Source of the DNA: Salsuginibacillus halophilus
Lineage (GTDB): Bacteria; Bacillota; Bacilli; Bacillales; Marinococcaceae
DNA length: 64,000 nucleotides
Reading direction: 5' to 3'
Assembly: GCF_003014715.1 (NCBI RefSeq)
Contig: NZ_PYAV01000002.1
Span: 1-64,000, forward strand
The notes below the pieces were generated by a model, which worked only from the letters and a program-made list of their open reading frames with translations, made no database searches and was not told the DNA's origin. The position numbers were made by a program, and so were the translations under genes. How positions within the stretch are numbered: the stretch's first letter is position 1; each line of letters opens with the position of its first letter. Shown one piece after another: positions 48,358 to 57,653 of this stretch.

Positions 48358-49305
48358 TTATTCCCCCTTTACTTTCTGTGCCGCGCGCAGCTTTGCTGAT
48401 CGCGCTCGATGGTTTTCACTCTGTTCTGCCTCGCTTGGAAGTACCGGTTTTCTTGTTAACAATTTCAAATTCGGTTCATAGCCCTCAGGAACTACCGGCA
48501 TCCCTCTCGGCAGCTCAGGTGGCGTGCTCTCCTGCTTAAAAATCCGTTTAGCCAGCCGATCCTCAAGGGAATGAAATGAAATCACACTGATCACCCCACC
48601 TGGTCGAAGCATATCAATCATGGATTTTAATGCTTCTTCAAACACACCTAACTCATTGTTTACCGCAATTCGGACAGCTTGAAACGTCCGTTTTGCAGGG
48701 TGACCACCTGTTCGCCGGGCTGCTGCCGGAATTGCTTCTTTCACAATTTCTGCAAATGCTGTTGTCGTTTGAATCCGGGCTTTCTCTCTTTCCCGCTCAA
48801 TAGCGCGAGCAACTGGCTTAGCAAATTTTTCTTCACCGTACTTGCTGATGATAAACAACAGATCTTCATAACGCCATTCATTAATAATTTCTTCAGCAGT
48901 TAAGCTTTGATTTTGATTCATCCGCATGTCGAGTGGAGCGTCGTACCAGTAGCTGAACCCGCGGTCCGGCTCATCGAGCTGGGGTGAGGAAACACCAAGG
49001 TCGAAGATGACACCGTCCACTTTGTTAACTCCACGCGATTGTAATTCTTCTGCAGCCTCAGCAAAATTCGTTTCAATCACTTCAAGCTGACTACCGTATG
49101 CGCTCAAACGCTTTTTCGCAGCCGCTGCCGCCGTTTCATCTTGGTCGAAGGCATACAACTTTCCATCAGGTCCTAAGCGTGACAAAATTTGTTCAGCATG
49201 GCCGCCGCCACCAAGCGTACAGTCTACATACACGCCGTTCGGTTTCACTTGTAAGAAATCCACCGTTTCATTCAATAGTACAGTATCGTGTGCAAAAGCT
49301 GTCAA
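48358..49305 (-). CDS. rsmH: 16S rRNA (cytosine(1402)-N4)-methyltransferase
   Basis: 315 residues. The SAM motif [16 protein letters not shown] is at about 26-41; [22 protein letters not shown] and [14 protein letters not shown] are typical of MraW/RsmH. It methylates C1402 in the ribosomal decoding site. The frame starts at 49320, but GGAGG seven bases ahead of TTG 49305 and alignment to family N-termini ([11 protein letters not shown]) support that start. Confidence 0.97.
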   Translation of the reverse strand: MTAFAHDTVLLNETVDFLQVKPNGVYVDCTLGGGGHAEQILSRLGPDGKLYAFDQDETAAAAAKKRLSAYGSQLEVIETNFAEAAEELQSRGVNKVDGVIFDLGVSSPQLDEPDRGFSYWYDAPLDMRMNQNQSLTAEEIINEWRYEDLLFIISKYGEEKFAKPVARAIEREREKARIQTTTAFAEIVKEAIPAAARRTGGHPAKRTFQAVRIAVNNELGVFEEALKSMIDMLRPGGVISVISFHSLEDRLAKRIFKQESTPPELPRGMPVVPEGYEPNLKLLTRKPVLPSEAEQSENHRARSAKLRAAQKVKGE

Positions 49306-49323
49306 ACGTACACCTCCCAACTT

Positions 49324-49755
49324 TTAAAGGTCTAAATCTGCCATTTTTTCCGCTAAATCTTCAAATGATGCTTCAGAGTCATTACAATAGGCTTCCCACT
49401 GCTTTTCCGACCAAATTTCCACCCGGTCACTTACACCAATGATGACGCAGCGTCGTTCGATTGCAGCATAATCTCGCAGCGTTTGTGGAATTAAAATACG
49501 TCCTTGCTTATCAGGGCTGCATTCACTTGCCCCTGAAAATAAAAACCGGCTGAAAGCGCGGGCATCTTTACGAGTCAACGGTAGTGAAGCAACTTTGTTT
49601 TCAAGTTTCTCCCAGGTTGCTTGTGCATAAACGAATAAGCAGTGATCCATACCTCGGGTCACAATAAATGTACTGCCGAGTCCTTCACGGAACTTTGCCG
49701 GTAAAATAACTCGGCCTTTATCATCTAATTGGTGCTTGTGCTCCCCAATAAACAC
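49324..49755 (-). CDS. mraZ: Transcriptional regulator MraZ
   Basis: 143 residues, identical in length to B. subtilis MraZ. Two AbrB-like SpoVT halves each carry the D-x-x-G-R motif: [13 protein letters not shown] near 10-22 and [13 protein letters not shown] near 86-98. It binds the promoter of its own division and cell-wall cluster. GGGTGG precedes GTG 49755; the frame opens earlier at 49776. A three-repeat operator lies at 49794-49817. Confidence 0.96.
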   Translation of the reverse strand: MFIGEHKHQLDDKGRVILPAKFREGLGSTFIVTRGMDHCLFVYAQATWEKLENKVASLPLTRKDARAFSRFLFSGASECSPDKQGRILIPQTLRDYAAIERRCVIIGVSDRVEIWSEKQWEAYCNDSEASFEDLAEKMADLDL

Positions 49756-49793
49756 CGAAACCCACCCTCTATCCATCTCCTAACCTTAACGTA

Positions 49794-49825
49794 CCACATT
49801 CCCCCACTTTGCACCACGCTTTATA
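49794..49825 (-). promoter_or_regulatory. mraZ promoter with MraZ operator
   Basis: On the minus strand GTGG occurs at 49814-49817, 49804-49807 and 49794-49797, exactly 10 bp apart, just downstream of a TATAAA -10 box (49820-49825). The -35 is weak (TTCTTT at 17 bp). Phased G-rich repeats near the mra start site are the known MraZ binding pattern in other bacteria. Confidence 0.75.
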
Positions 49826-49847
49826 GCAATTTTTTTCAAACGAAAGA

Positions 49848-49873
49848 ACCCTCTGCATACTACGGCAGAGGGT
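49848..49873 (-). terminator. Terminator downstream of bshC
   Basis: ACCCTCTGC (49848-49856) pairs with GCAGAGGGT (49865-49873). The tail on the minus strand is TCTTTCG, a modest U-tract. It separates bshC from mraZ. Confidence 0.7.
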
Positions 49874-49912
49874 GTGTCAGCTTGACATATGATGCTTGTA
49901 ATTTACTGAATA

Positions 49913-51538
49913 TTACAAATGAACAACTTTACGTACGCCATCGTCCGCCTTTATTCTTGCGATCAATCGGGAAATTCCGTCAACACCTAGTTCATTAAGC
50001 ACGTACACACTATTAAAAAATCGTTCTTGAGACCCATCCAGCGGAAACAGATGCAGTTCAACTTCTTTAAGCTTTGCGATCCGGTGAGCGGTCTGCATTT
50101 TCTGCGCCTCATTGATCGTGTCACCAAGTTCACTAAACCAGGTTTCAAGTTCTGATCGTTTTTTTTCGGCCTTGGCTTTAAAAGCAGGGCCTTGTGCTTC
50201 AAGTTCCTTTAACACAGCGCCAATCACCGATGCAGTCTGTGCGCGTGCTTCTCGAGAAAGCGCAGGCCCGTCTACTGTAATCGCAGACTGCTCTATTTCT
50301 GTCACCCGATTTTTAAGACCACCCTTTGCAGCTTCTGATAAAGTTATCTCTTCATCCGTTAAAATCCGGTTGATACGGCGATGAACCCACCAAAACTCTT
50401 TGCGCGGCATTACCGGGGGCACTTTACAGCCAAAAGCATGAAATAACGGCTTTAGTACAGCCCAGTAATGAATCTCACCCGGCCCTCCAACGTAAGACAA
50501 TACAGGAAATAGCCAGTCCTGCATGAGGGGGCGTGTAAATACGTTCGTACTGAATGCTTCTGGAGTTTGCTTGACTAAAGTAAGCAACTCACCCTTATGA
50601 AAACGGAGCGTACCTTTTTTTGTAAGAAAAGAAGGCACTTCATCCTTACGATATATCAGCGGCCAGCGCTCACCTTGGACCACATAAAATAAGTGACTGT
50701 GCGCTTGATCAAGGGCCAGTGGGTTCTCATAACCTGATTGTCGCAAGGCTTCTTTACCTTGTTGAAAAGCCGACTGAACGACTTCTACGTGTTGAACAAG
50801 CTTCTCAAAGAGCGGCTGTTCTAAATGACGCACATCATGGTCATGAGCATCAAACATCACAAGCCCTTCATTTTGAAAGAAATAGCGCATGACTTCCCCG
50901 AAGTAATCTGAAACGCTGGCGGATCGTTCTGCAAGTGCAGCAAGGTTTGTGTAAAGCGTTTTTGTCTCATCCGTTTCTCGAACATGCAGAAACACGTCCT
51001 GAAGCCACTTTTTCATCTCATCCGAAGATATGGGTTGTTCAGACAAAGGGGCTCGATGTTCACGTGGACCTTGATAAGTTAATTTGTTTACACGTTTTTC
51101 ACCCGGCGCGTATGTATGATGGATTTCTTCATAGTCATGATCTTCACCAGCGATCCAAAATATAGGGATGACCGGGCGTTTGAGCTCACTTTCTTTTCTT
51201 TTTGCCTCCACAATTGTGCTGACAGCCTTGGCAAGGGTGTAAAGCGGTCCGCCAAGCAAGCCGGGCTGCTGTCCTGTAATAACACATACCGACTTTGGAT
51301 CTTTGAGGCGCTTAGCTTCCTCTAATGCTTTTTGATGGTAAAAATAGCGCTTCTGCATTTTAATTAATACGTCAGCGAGCTGATCACGATTAAACGAGCG
51401 GCGATCAAGTTCCTCAAGGCGCTCTACATCTTGATCAAAAGGTGCATAATCAAACAGCTCACGTGCTTTACGATTTCCGCTGCGGTAATCAACAGCAAAG
51501 CTTTGTGCATCAATATTCGGCGCATCCTGCAGTTCCAT
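49913..51538 (-). CDS. bshC: Bacillithiol biosynthesis cysteine-adding enzyme BshC
   Basis: 541 residues. It carries out the last step of bacillithiol synthesis, joining cysteine to GlcN-malate. The Rossmann-like core has VITGQQPGLLGGPLYTLAKA at about 88-107 and IFWIAGEDHDYEEI near 130; a long C-terminal helical/coiled-coil region (about 390-500) is the known dimer element. AAAGAAGG precedes the ATG. It lies immediately upstream of mraZ, as yllA does in B. subtilis. Confidence 0.94.
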   Translation of the reverse strand: MELQDAPNIDAQSFAVDYRSGNRKARELFDYAPFDQDVERLEELDRRSFNRDQLADVLIKMQKRYFYHQKALEEAKRLKDPKSVCVITGQQPGLLGGPLYTLAKAVSTIVEAKRKESELKRPVIPIFWIAGEDHDYEEIHHTYAPGEKRVNKLTYQGPREHRAPLSEQPISSDEMKKWLQDVFLHVRETDETKTLYTNLAALAERSASVSDYFGEVMRYFFQNEGLVMFDAHDHDVRHLEQPLFEKLVQHVEVVQSAFQQGKEALRQSGYENPLALDQAHSHLFYVVQGERWPLIYRKDEVPSFLTKKGTLRFHKGELLTLVKQTPEAFSTNVFTRPLMQDWLFPVLSYVGGPGEIHYWAVLKPLFHAFGCKVPPVMPRKEFWWVHRRINRILTDEEITLSEAAKGGLKNRVTEIEQSAITVDGPALSREARAQTASVIGAVLKELEAQGPAFKAKAEKKRSELETWFSELGDTINEAQKMQTAHRIAKLKEVELHLFPLDGSQERFFNSVYVLNELGVDGISRLIARIKADDGVRKVVHL

Positions 51539-51633
51539 AAACGCAACCTTCTTTCTTCGGCGAAACGTTCTCCTGACTCAAGCCATTAAATCGTAGCAGA
51601 GAAGCACAACCCTGGGCAAGCACTCCGCTTACG

Positions 51634-52026
51634 CTAAAAAGCCATTTGATCTAGCCAGTGAAAAACAAGGCCGTACAAAAAAATTACAATGTAGCCTACA
51701 GAAAATAATAGAAAGTTTAACCTCCACACATTTTTAACAGCTCGTTTTGCATTAACTTCTTCATCCTTTTTGTAAACTTGATATGTAAACAATGCAAGCA
51801 TCATGAGGGTAAATACAATAAACAACCAAAATAATGACAGCCCCCAAATTTCATAAATTAAGACGTGGGCTCCGCCAATAAAAAAAATCGTTGAAACATC
51901 ACAAGCAAAATAAACAGCTCTCCATTTGCTGCCGTGCATCTTCACGCGCACAATATAAAGCGCGTACCACAATAAAAGCGGCAACGTTAAAAGTGCAGCG
52001 ACAAAAAGCTCTAAAACATTGATCAT
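51634..52026 (-). CDS. DUF3397 family membrane protein
   Basis: 130 residues with four transmembrane helices (about 5-24, 40-60, 63-82, 103-125) and a charged cytosolic loop (KKDEEVNAKRAVK). The opening and the WRAVYFACDVSTIFFI segment match DUF3397 proteins found beside bshC/mraZ in Bacillaceae. No function is known. GGGAGG precedes the ATG. It is divergent from ylbP. Confidence 0.75.
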   Translation of the reverse strand: MINVLELFVAALLTLPLLLWYALYIVRVKMHGSKWRAVYFACDVSTIFFIGGAHVLIYEIWGLSLFWLFIVFTLMMLALFTYQVYKKDEEVNAKRAVKNVWRLNFLLFSVGYIVIFLYGLVFHWLDQMAF

Positions 52027-52165
52027 GACAACCTCCCCCTTTCCTTTAAAAATTCAAGTTCAACGACCTTTAAAATTCTTAATATTTAAAATACAAGAAC
52101 GATTACACCGTTTACGGAAAATCTATTGTAAAATAGAGTCAGCATTTTTAAAAGGAGGACTTCTC

Positions 52166-52651
52166 ATGGCAGCACCTACTGTTGAACGACTAAGGGTCAA
52201 CTACAAAACGCTTGAAGATTTTCAAAATTTTAAAGAAGTCGGCATTCAGGAACTTTCGATGAAAGAAGAACTTGAAGAAAACATTATTGAAAACGACAGT
52301 GAGTCACCGTTTTACGGGATATATTTCGGCAACAAACTGGTTGCACGTATGTGCCTTTATTTGATTAAACAAAAATATGACCATTACTTCGAACCTCCGC
52401 AGGATTATTTGGAACTTTGGAAACTTGAAGTTCTAGAACCATATCGCGGCCAAGGTTTTGGCGAAGCCATGGTTAACCACGCAAAATCTTTTAACCTGCC
52501 TGTGAAAACAAATGCGCGTCAACGTTCTGATCATTTCTGGGAAAAGATGGGCTTTGAGCCGGTCACATATCACCCTGAACGTGATCGTGGTGAAAACCCG
52601 TACGTCTGGTTTCCTGCAGGCGTTTCTGAACAAACTCACGAGGAAGATTAA
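52166..52651 (+). CDS. ylbP: GNAT family N-acetyltransferase YlbP
   Basis: 161 residues; the acetyl-CoA loop is LEVLEPYRGQGFGEAMV at about 87-103, followed by KTNARQRSDHFWEKMGF. It corresponds to YlbP of B. subtilis by sequence and position. The acceptor is unknown. AAAGGAGG (52151-52158) seven bases ahead fixes the ATG at 52166; the frame opens earlier at 52019 within the divergent gene. It ends at a strong terminator. Confidence 0.87.
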   Translation: MAAPTVERLRVNYKTLEDFQNFKEVGIQELSMKEELEENIIENDSESPFYGIYFGNKLVARMCLYLIKQKYDHYFEPPQDYLELWKLEVLEPYRGQGFGEAMVNHAKSFNLPVKTNARQRSDHFWEKMGFEPVTYHPERDRGENPYVWFPAGVSEQTHEED

Positions 52652-52658
52652 AGAAGCA

Positions 52659-52697
52659 GAGTGGCTTGCAGACAAAACTGCAGGCCACTCTTTTTTA
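52659..52697 (+). terminator. Terminator of ylbP
   Basis: GAGTGGCTTGCAG (52659-52671) pairs with CTGCAGGCCACTC (52678-52690), followed by six T. Confidence 0.93.
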
Positions 52698-52706
52698 ACA
52701 TCGATA

Positions 52707-53468
52707 TTACTTATTAAAGAAATTCTCCACCGCTTGATGGTGCTCCTCTCTTTCCCAAAGCACAGCACAATCTGTAACCTCACGTTCCACGTTTGCCTCT
52801 AACTGCTTACGGTTGATCTGATCAAGCTTACGTCGTTTGTAAGCTTCAAGCACCGGCCTGTCCATAATAAAATTGGTGTGCAACTCGTTCACAACTTGTG
52901 TCATAAGATCTTCACCAGACGTTTTAAAAACCTTATCAATAAATCCGATACTTTCAAGTTCTTGAGCACGATAAACTTTAGCCGATGTTAAAAGCGGCAA
53001 ACTACGACGCCCAAACTGCTGAAATAAAAACGAACTTCCGCCCCAGCCAGTGGTAATGCCGAGCCTCCCTTGAATAAAACCAAGCTTTGCCTCTGGTACA
53101 GCAAAGCGGAAATCACAAGCACTTGCGATCTCACTCCCTCCACCTACCGCATGTCCATTAATCATAGCTACCGTCGGTTTTGAGAAGAAAAATAATTTCA
53201 AGAGCACTTCACTCATTTTTTTCAATACAGGATATGCCTCGTCCGCTGTATACAACGAACCAAACACCTCCAAGTCCCCACCTGAGCAAAAAGCTTTTGC
53301 GCCACTTCCTGTAATCACCACAACAGCCGCTTCTTCATCTTCGGCTGCTTTTGTTATAAACGTATTCAGTTTATCAATGACTTCTTCATTAACTGCATTC
53401 CGTTTATGTTCTCGATTGATGCGGAGAATAACACAATCATGGTACTTTTCATATGTAACTGCACTCAT
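52707..53468 (-). CDS. Enoyl-CoA hydratase/isomerase family protein
   Basis: 253 residues of the crotonase fold. The oxyanion-hole segments are GAKAFCSGGDLEVFG (about 56-70) and MINGHAVGGGSEIASACDFRFA (about 103-124). The usual catalytic Glu of hydratases is not obvious at the second position (GRLGITTGWGGSS), so it may be an isomerase-, decarboxylase- or hydrolase-type member. GGAGGG precedes the ATG. It occupies the place of ylbO in the B. subtilis order. Confidence 0.85.
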   Translation of the reverse strand: MSAVTYEKYHDCVILRINREHKRNAVNEEVIDKLNTFITKAAEDEEAAVVVITGSGAKAFCSGGDLEVFGSLYTADEAYPVLKKMSEVLLKLFFFSKPTVAMINGHAVGGGSEIASACDFRFAVPEAKLGFIQGRLGITTGWGGSSFLFQQFGRRSLPLLTSAKVYRAQELESIGFIDKVFKTSGEDLMTQVVNELHTNFIMDRPVLEAYKRRKLDQINRKQLEANVEREVTDCAVLWEREEHHQAVENFFNK

Positions 53469-53546
53469 CCTTGGCCCTCCTTTTCATTCAACTTCTTTAA
53501 TTCTTAACAGAAGTATCATTTTCCTGCCCAGCGTATTGATCATCGT

Positions 53547-53583
53547 AAAAAAACCTTCCGCACGCTTGTGCGAAAGGTTTTTA
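53547..53583 (-). terminator. Bidirectional terminator of rpmF
   Basis: AAACCTTCCGCAC/GTGCGAAAGGTTT stem at 53551-53580, with U-runs on both strands, placed just past the rpmF stop. Confidence 0.9.
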
Positions 53584-53590
53584 CGAGCCA

Positions 53591-53764
53591 TTACTTTTCT
53601 ACAACTTCCTGTCCTTTGTAAGAACCGCAGGAGCCGCATACACGGTGGCTACGCTTCATTTCACCGCATTCCGGGCACTCAACCATGTTAGGGATGGTTA
53701 AGTTTTTATGGGTGCGGCGCTTTTTCTGCCGGGTTTTGGATGTTCTTCTTTTAGGTACTGCCAT
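53591..53764 (-). CDS. rpmF: 50S ribosomal protein L32
   Basis: 57 residues: [22 protein letters not shown] is the canonical L32 N-terminus, and CPECG...CGSCG gives four zinc-ligand cysteines, so this is the zinc-binding (C+) form. AAAAGGAGG precedes ATG 53764; the frame extends ten codons further without support. It follows ylbN, the common pairing. Confidence 0.97.
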   Translation of the reverse strand: MAVPKRRTSKTRQKKRRTHKNLTIPNMVECPECGEMKRSHRVCGSCGSYKGQEVVEK

Positions 53765-53817
53765 CCGTCCCACCTCCTTTTCTGTATTGATCAAGCTGAA
53801 TTACCAACTTGGTTTGC

Positions 53818-54354
53818 TTACTTGTCAAAATACTTGGCTAAGTCAGCAAGACGTGGATCTACTTTACCTTCCTCTGCCTCAGATGCTTCAGAGCGGCGCT
53901 CAACGAGTTCATCCTGGGTAACAACTTCCCAGTCCCTGCCCGTCTGTGGTGCTTCACCCTCTTCGCCGTCAGCAAACACCTGCATTGGTAGCGCAAGCAG
54001 CACGTTTTCTTTGATGTAAGGTGTCAAATTCACGATCCCATTTTCAGGTTCATGAAAATTCACATCATCATCAGGCACCGGCTCTCCATCGAGACGGAAG
54101 CGCTCTTCCATCTCCACATCGAACGGGTAAGGTGTTTCTGCAAGCGTTCGTGAACAAGGCAGCGTCATTGTTCCTTGAAGCCGGAGTTTAAACGATGCAA
54201 TATCCCGATCCACTTCACCACGACCTTGTACATCAACAGGCGTGATGGCAATCAGTTCGCGGTCGCGTTCAACAATCTCGCTGATGTCAACGGTTGTTTC
54301 TACATCGATCCCTGATTTCTGTTTAGCCAATAACTGCTGAATGGTCCATCTCAT
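53818..54354 (-). CDS. ylbN: DUF177 (YceD-like) protein YlbN
   Basis: 178 residues. The CxxxC-like GTMTLPCSRTLAETPYPF segment and FDVEMEERF match the DUF177 domain that universally precedes rpmF; plant and bacterial members affect 23S rRNA accumulation. The C-terminus is highly acidic and then ends in DPRLADLAKYF. GAGGTG eight bases before the ATG. It is probably cotranscribed with rpmF. Confidence 0.9.
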   Translation of the reverse strand: MRWTIQQLLAKQKSGIDVETTVDISEIVERDRELIAITPVDVQGRGEVDRDIASFKLRLQGTMTLPCSRTLAETPYPFDVEMEERFRLDGEPVPDDDVNFHEPENGIVNLTPYIKENVLLALPMQVFADGEEGEAPQTGRDWEVVTQDELVERRSEASEAEEGKVDPRLADLAKYFDK

Positions 54355-54468
54355 ATGAAGATCACCTCAGAACAACATGAGTAATTATAGCGGTCTTATC
54401 TGTCGTTTGTCAACATATTTTCTTTACATTACAATGAGTGCTAACGAATGTACAAAGGAGCTGCCACA

Positions 54469-55689
54469 ATGAATATTACCGGCGTTATCGTTGAGTACAA
54501 TCCGTTTCACAACGGTCACCTTTATCATTTACAAAAAACACGGGAAACCACAAAAGCCGACATTTTGGTTGCAGTGATGAGCGGTTCATTTTTACAACGG
54601 GGCGAACCTGCACTCATTCATAAAAGATCACGGACGCGTATGGCACTAGCCGGCGGAGCTGACCTTGTCGTTGAGCTGCCGTATACGTTCAGTACACAGC
54701 ACGCTTCTTATTTTGCTGACGGCGCTGTACGCATTTTAGCTGACCTCGGCGTAGACACCATCTGCTTTGGTAGTGAGCAAGGACGTATTCAACCTTTTTA
54801 TGACCTTTTGCATTTTATGAAAGCTCATAATAACCAATATCAAACTGCCATTCAAAAGCAGGTACAAATAGGAATAAGTTACCCAGAGGCAGCATCCCGG
54901 GCTTTTCATTCGCTCCAACCTCCAGAAGGTCTTCCAGATTTAAGTCAGCCTAATAATATTTTAGGATTTCATTACATGAAAGCCATTGACCACCGTAAGC
55001 CATCGATGAAAGCAGCCACAATTCAGCGGCAAGGGGCAGGTTATCATGATGCTGGTGCCAAAAACGGTATTAAAAGTGCGACAGGCATTCGCCTGATGCT
55101 CAGTGAGGGTGAAGATTTTCAAGAAACCGCCCCTTTTCTTCCGGAAACTTCCTTTTCAGAGCTGCAAAAAGGTTTATTGATGACGTGGGAAAATTATTAC
55201 CCGTTTTTACAGCACTTACTTACAACACAGCCGCCGGACTGGCTTCAGCGTATTTACGAAGTTGAAGAGGGACTTGAAAATCGTGCCGCTCACGCGGCGC
55301 GCCAAGCTCAATCGTTTCATGAATGGATGCAGCGTGTCAAAACGAAACGTTACACGTGGACGCGCCTGCAGCGTATGGCTGTGCATATCTTAACCCAAAC
55401 CACCAAAGCCGAAATGAACGAAGCGATGAATACTGATGCTCCCACCCGGCTCCTCGGCATGAACGAAGCCGGCCAGGCTTATTTAAAAATGATTCGTCAT
55501 ACAACGGCTCAACCAATTAAAACAAACCGTGGACAGGCAGACTCCGCCCGAGAGCACCTTGATGATAAAGCAGACTTAACTTACTGGCTTCCGCTCACCG
55601 GTACGGAACGGATCAGAGCCTATCAGCAAGCATTCGCTGAGACACCTGTTCGTTATGAACGCACGACACAAATATTCAAGAACGAATGA
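54469..55689 (+). CDS. tmcAL: tRNA(Met) cytidine acetate ligase TmcAL
   Basis: 406 residues. A nucleotidyltransferase-like N-terminus has the HIGH-type motif IVEYNPFHNGHLYHL (about 7-21) and the SGSFLQRGEPALIHK motif. It forms ac4C at tRNA-Met position 34 from acetate and ATP. AAGGAG eight bases ahead supports ATG 54469; the frame opens 21 bases earlier. It corresponds to ylbM and is divergent from ylbN. Confidence 0.92.
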   Translation: MNITGVIVEYNPFHNGHLYHLQKTRETTKADILVAVMSGSFLQRGEPALIHKRSRTRMALAGGADLVVELPYTFSTQHASYFADGAVRILADLGVDTICFGSEQGRIQPFYDLLHFMKAHNNQYQTAIQKQVQIGISYPEAASRAFHSLQPPEGLPDLSQPNNILGFHYMKAIDHRKPSMKAATIQRQGAGYHDAGAKNGIKSATGIRLMLSEGEDFQETAPFLPETSFSELQKGLLMTWENYYPFLQHLLTTQPPDWLQRIYEVEEGLENRAAHAARQAQSFHEWMQRVKTKRYTWTRLQRMAVHILTQTTKAEMNEAMNTDAPTRLLGMNEAGQAYLKMIRHTTAQPIKTNRGQADSAREHLDDKADLTYWLPLTGTERIRAYQQAFAETPVRYERTTQIFKNE

Positions 55690-55718
55690 ATGATCATGAA
55701 CAGCTTCAGTACAACTTA

Positions 55719-56759
55719 TCATTCCCTTGCTTCTTCTAAATAATCAACAGCTTCCTGCAGTGTCTCAACTGGAATAATTTCCATCGTTGATCCGATATCT
55801 TCAGCAACTTCTGCGGCTTCATCATGATTTGATAAGTCTTCACCTCGGTCATCAGGGGTGAAGAAAATATCAATATCATCACGATCAGAAGCAACGATTT
55901 TCTGGCTCACACCACCTACAGGACCAACAGTACCGGTTTCATCAATTGAACCGGTGCCTGCCACCTGCAGCTCACCGGCAGCATCTATATCCGTAAGTTG
56001 ATCGTAGATTTCTAAAGCGAAAATTAAACCTGCAGAAGGCCCACCAATAGCGCCGGCATCTACAGATACAGGTGGATCAAAAGTTACGTCACGGTCAGCG
56101 ACGGGATACTCAATTCCAAGCCCTGCTTCACTTTCGGTCTGGCGGCTTTCGGGAAATGTACTGATGACAACTGTTGATGTTATGGTTTCTCCATCTCTAA
56201 GCAATGTGAGCTCAATTTCATCGCCTTCTTCAACACCTTCAAGTGCATCGTTCATTTCTTGAATCGTTCCCACCTTTTCTCCATTCATTTCTTGAATATG
56301 GTCCCCAACTTCAAGGTGATTTGCAGCGTCCATCTCATCAATCACACCATTGACTAAAATTCCTATTGGATCAACCGTAACACCTGCGCCAGCCACTTCG
56401 TATGCCGCGATTTTCGCAGCCTCCTGTGACCCTTCCATCATCATCTGCTGCCGGTGTTGATAATCTTCGTCTGTTTCACCTTCCTGCAGTACAGCTTCTT
56501 CAGATACAAGGTTTCGATAATCACTAAACGTCGCCCAGATATACAATACGGGGTTTGCTCGGCTTTGACTAATCGTCGTTAAATGGAAGCTACCTTCACC
56601 TGCAGCAGCGTTTTCAACTTCAATCATATCGCCTGTAGACACAGCCTCCCCAGGTTGAGAGTAAAAATAAGGGAGTGGTATTTGATAAACTAAGAGCGCG
56701 CCGAGCACAATCAGCATAAGTATAAACAGTTTAGATGTTTGTTGAGGTTTATCTTTCAT
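55719..56759 (-). CDS. ylbL: PDZ and Lon-protease-domain membrane protein YlbL
   Basis: 346 residues: one N-terminal transmembrane helix (about 12-30), a PDZ domain (about 125-205: GVIDEMDAANHLEVGDHIQEMNGE), and a C-terminal Lon-like protease domain with the Ser in GGPSAGLIFAL and the Lys in GGVSQKIVAS, forming the Ser-Lys dyad. It cleaves membrane-linked substrates; B. subtilis YlbL contributes to release from the DNA-damage checkpoint. The ATG lies 11 bases inside ylbK. Confidence 0.92.
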   Translation of the reverse strand: MKDKPQQTSKLFILMLIVLGALLVYQIPLPYFYSQPGEAVSTGDMIEVENAAAGEGSFHLTTISQSRANPVLYIWATFSDYRNLVSEEAVLQEGETDEDYQHRQQMMMEGSQEAAKIAAYEVAGAGVTVDPIGILVNGVIDEMDAANHLEVGDHIQEMNGEKVGTIQEMNDALEGVEEGDEIELTLLRDGETITSTVVISTFPESRQTESEAGLGIEYPVADRDVTFDPPVSVDAGAIGGPSAGLIFALEIYDQLTDIDAAGELQVAGTGSIDETGTVGPVGGVSQKIVASDRDDIDIFFTPDDRGEDLSNHDEAAEVAEDIGSTMEIIPVETLQEAVDYLEEARE

Positions 56760-57543
56760 TTTTGTTTTCCTCCTCAGCGCGTTTTAACGCTTTACGAATT
56801 GCAGGCATCTGCTCCATCGCAGCTGTATAGCCGAGTTCAATCAATTCTTCTACAGCAGCAAATGAAAATGCATGATAATAGCTGGTTACCGGGCGGATCA
56901 TGATATCTGCGTCAATTTCCCGGTGCTTGAGTAATTCGCGTCCCATGATTTCCATGCTTTGCATCATCACATCATAAATCGATGAAATTTCGGCTTCTGC
57001 ATTGAAAAATGACACATCTACTGCCACTGTAATATCAATCCCCATTTCTTTCACAACACCTGCAGGTACGCGGTCAATCACGCCTCCATCTACGAGGGGA
57101 CGCCCGTCGACCATCTCAGGGACAAAGATTCCAGGAATAGCAATACTTGCACGAACCGCCGTTTCAAGCGGACCTTTTGTGAATTTCACCCGTTCTCCAC
57201 TTTTTAAGTCAGCTGCCACCACCGTTGTCGGCCGGTCGAGGTCCTCTAGCCGACGTTCTTTTGCTAACATTCTTAGCAGCTGTTTAATCCGTACACCTGA
57301 AACAAACCCCATCCTCGGCACAGTCACATCAATGTAATATTTTCTTCGGAACATGAGCGCAAGTTTTTTTAATTGGTCTGCGTCATGTCCAACACCGTAA
57401 AGTGCTGCCACTAAACCACCCATGCTGCTTCCGGCTGCAGCATCTACAGGAATCCCTTCTTCTTCAAAAGCTTTTAAAACCCCGATATGTGCTAATCCTC
57501 TTGATCCACCTGACCCGAGAGCCAACCCGACCTTTACAGCCAT
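56749..57543 (-). CDS. ylbK: Patatin-like phospholipase/esterase YlbK
   Basis: 264 residues. It shows the patatin oxyanion loop GSGGSRGLAHIGVL (about 9-22), the nucleophile GSSMGG (near 40) and the catalytic Asp in VDGGVIDRVP, forming a Ser-Asp dyad. It probably hydrolyses lipids or thioesters in the cytosol. GGAGGTGGGG selects ATG 57543, 25 codons inside the open frame. It overlaps ylbL. Confidence 0.9.
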   Translation of the reverse strand: MAVKVGLALGSGGSRGLAHIGVLKAFEEEGIPVDAAAGSSMGGLVAALYGVGHDADQLKKLALMFRRKYYIDVTVPRMGFVSGVRIKQLLRMLAKERRLEDLDRPTTVVAADLKSGERVKFTKGPLETAVRASIAIPGIFVPEMVDGRPLVDGGVIDRVPAGVVKEMGIDITVAVDVSFFNAEAEISSIYDVMMQSMEIMGRELLKHREIDADIMIRPVTSYYHAFSFAAVEELIELGYTAAMEQMPAIRKALKRAEEENKNER

Positions 57544-57653
57544 CGCCCCACCTCCTGCATGCACAACTTTTCTAGTGTAATTGTACCCAAAACAAGCATA
57601 CAAATGACAGCAGAACACCTTGTACCAACCGGTATGAGATCGGAGGGGCTTTT

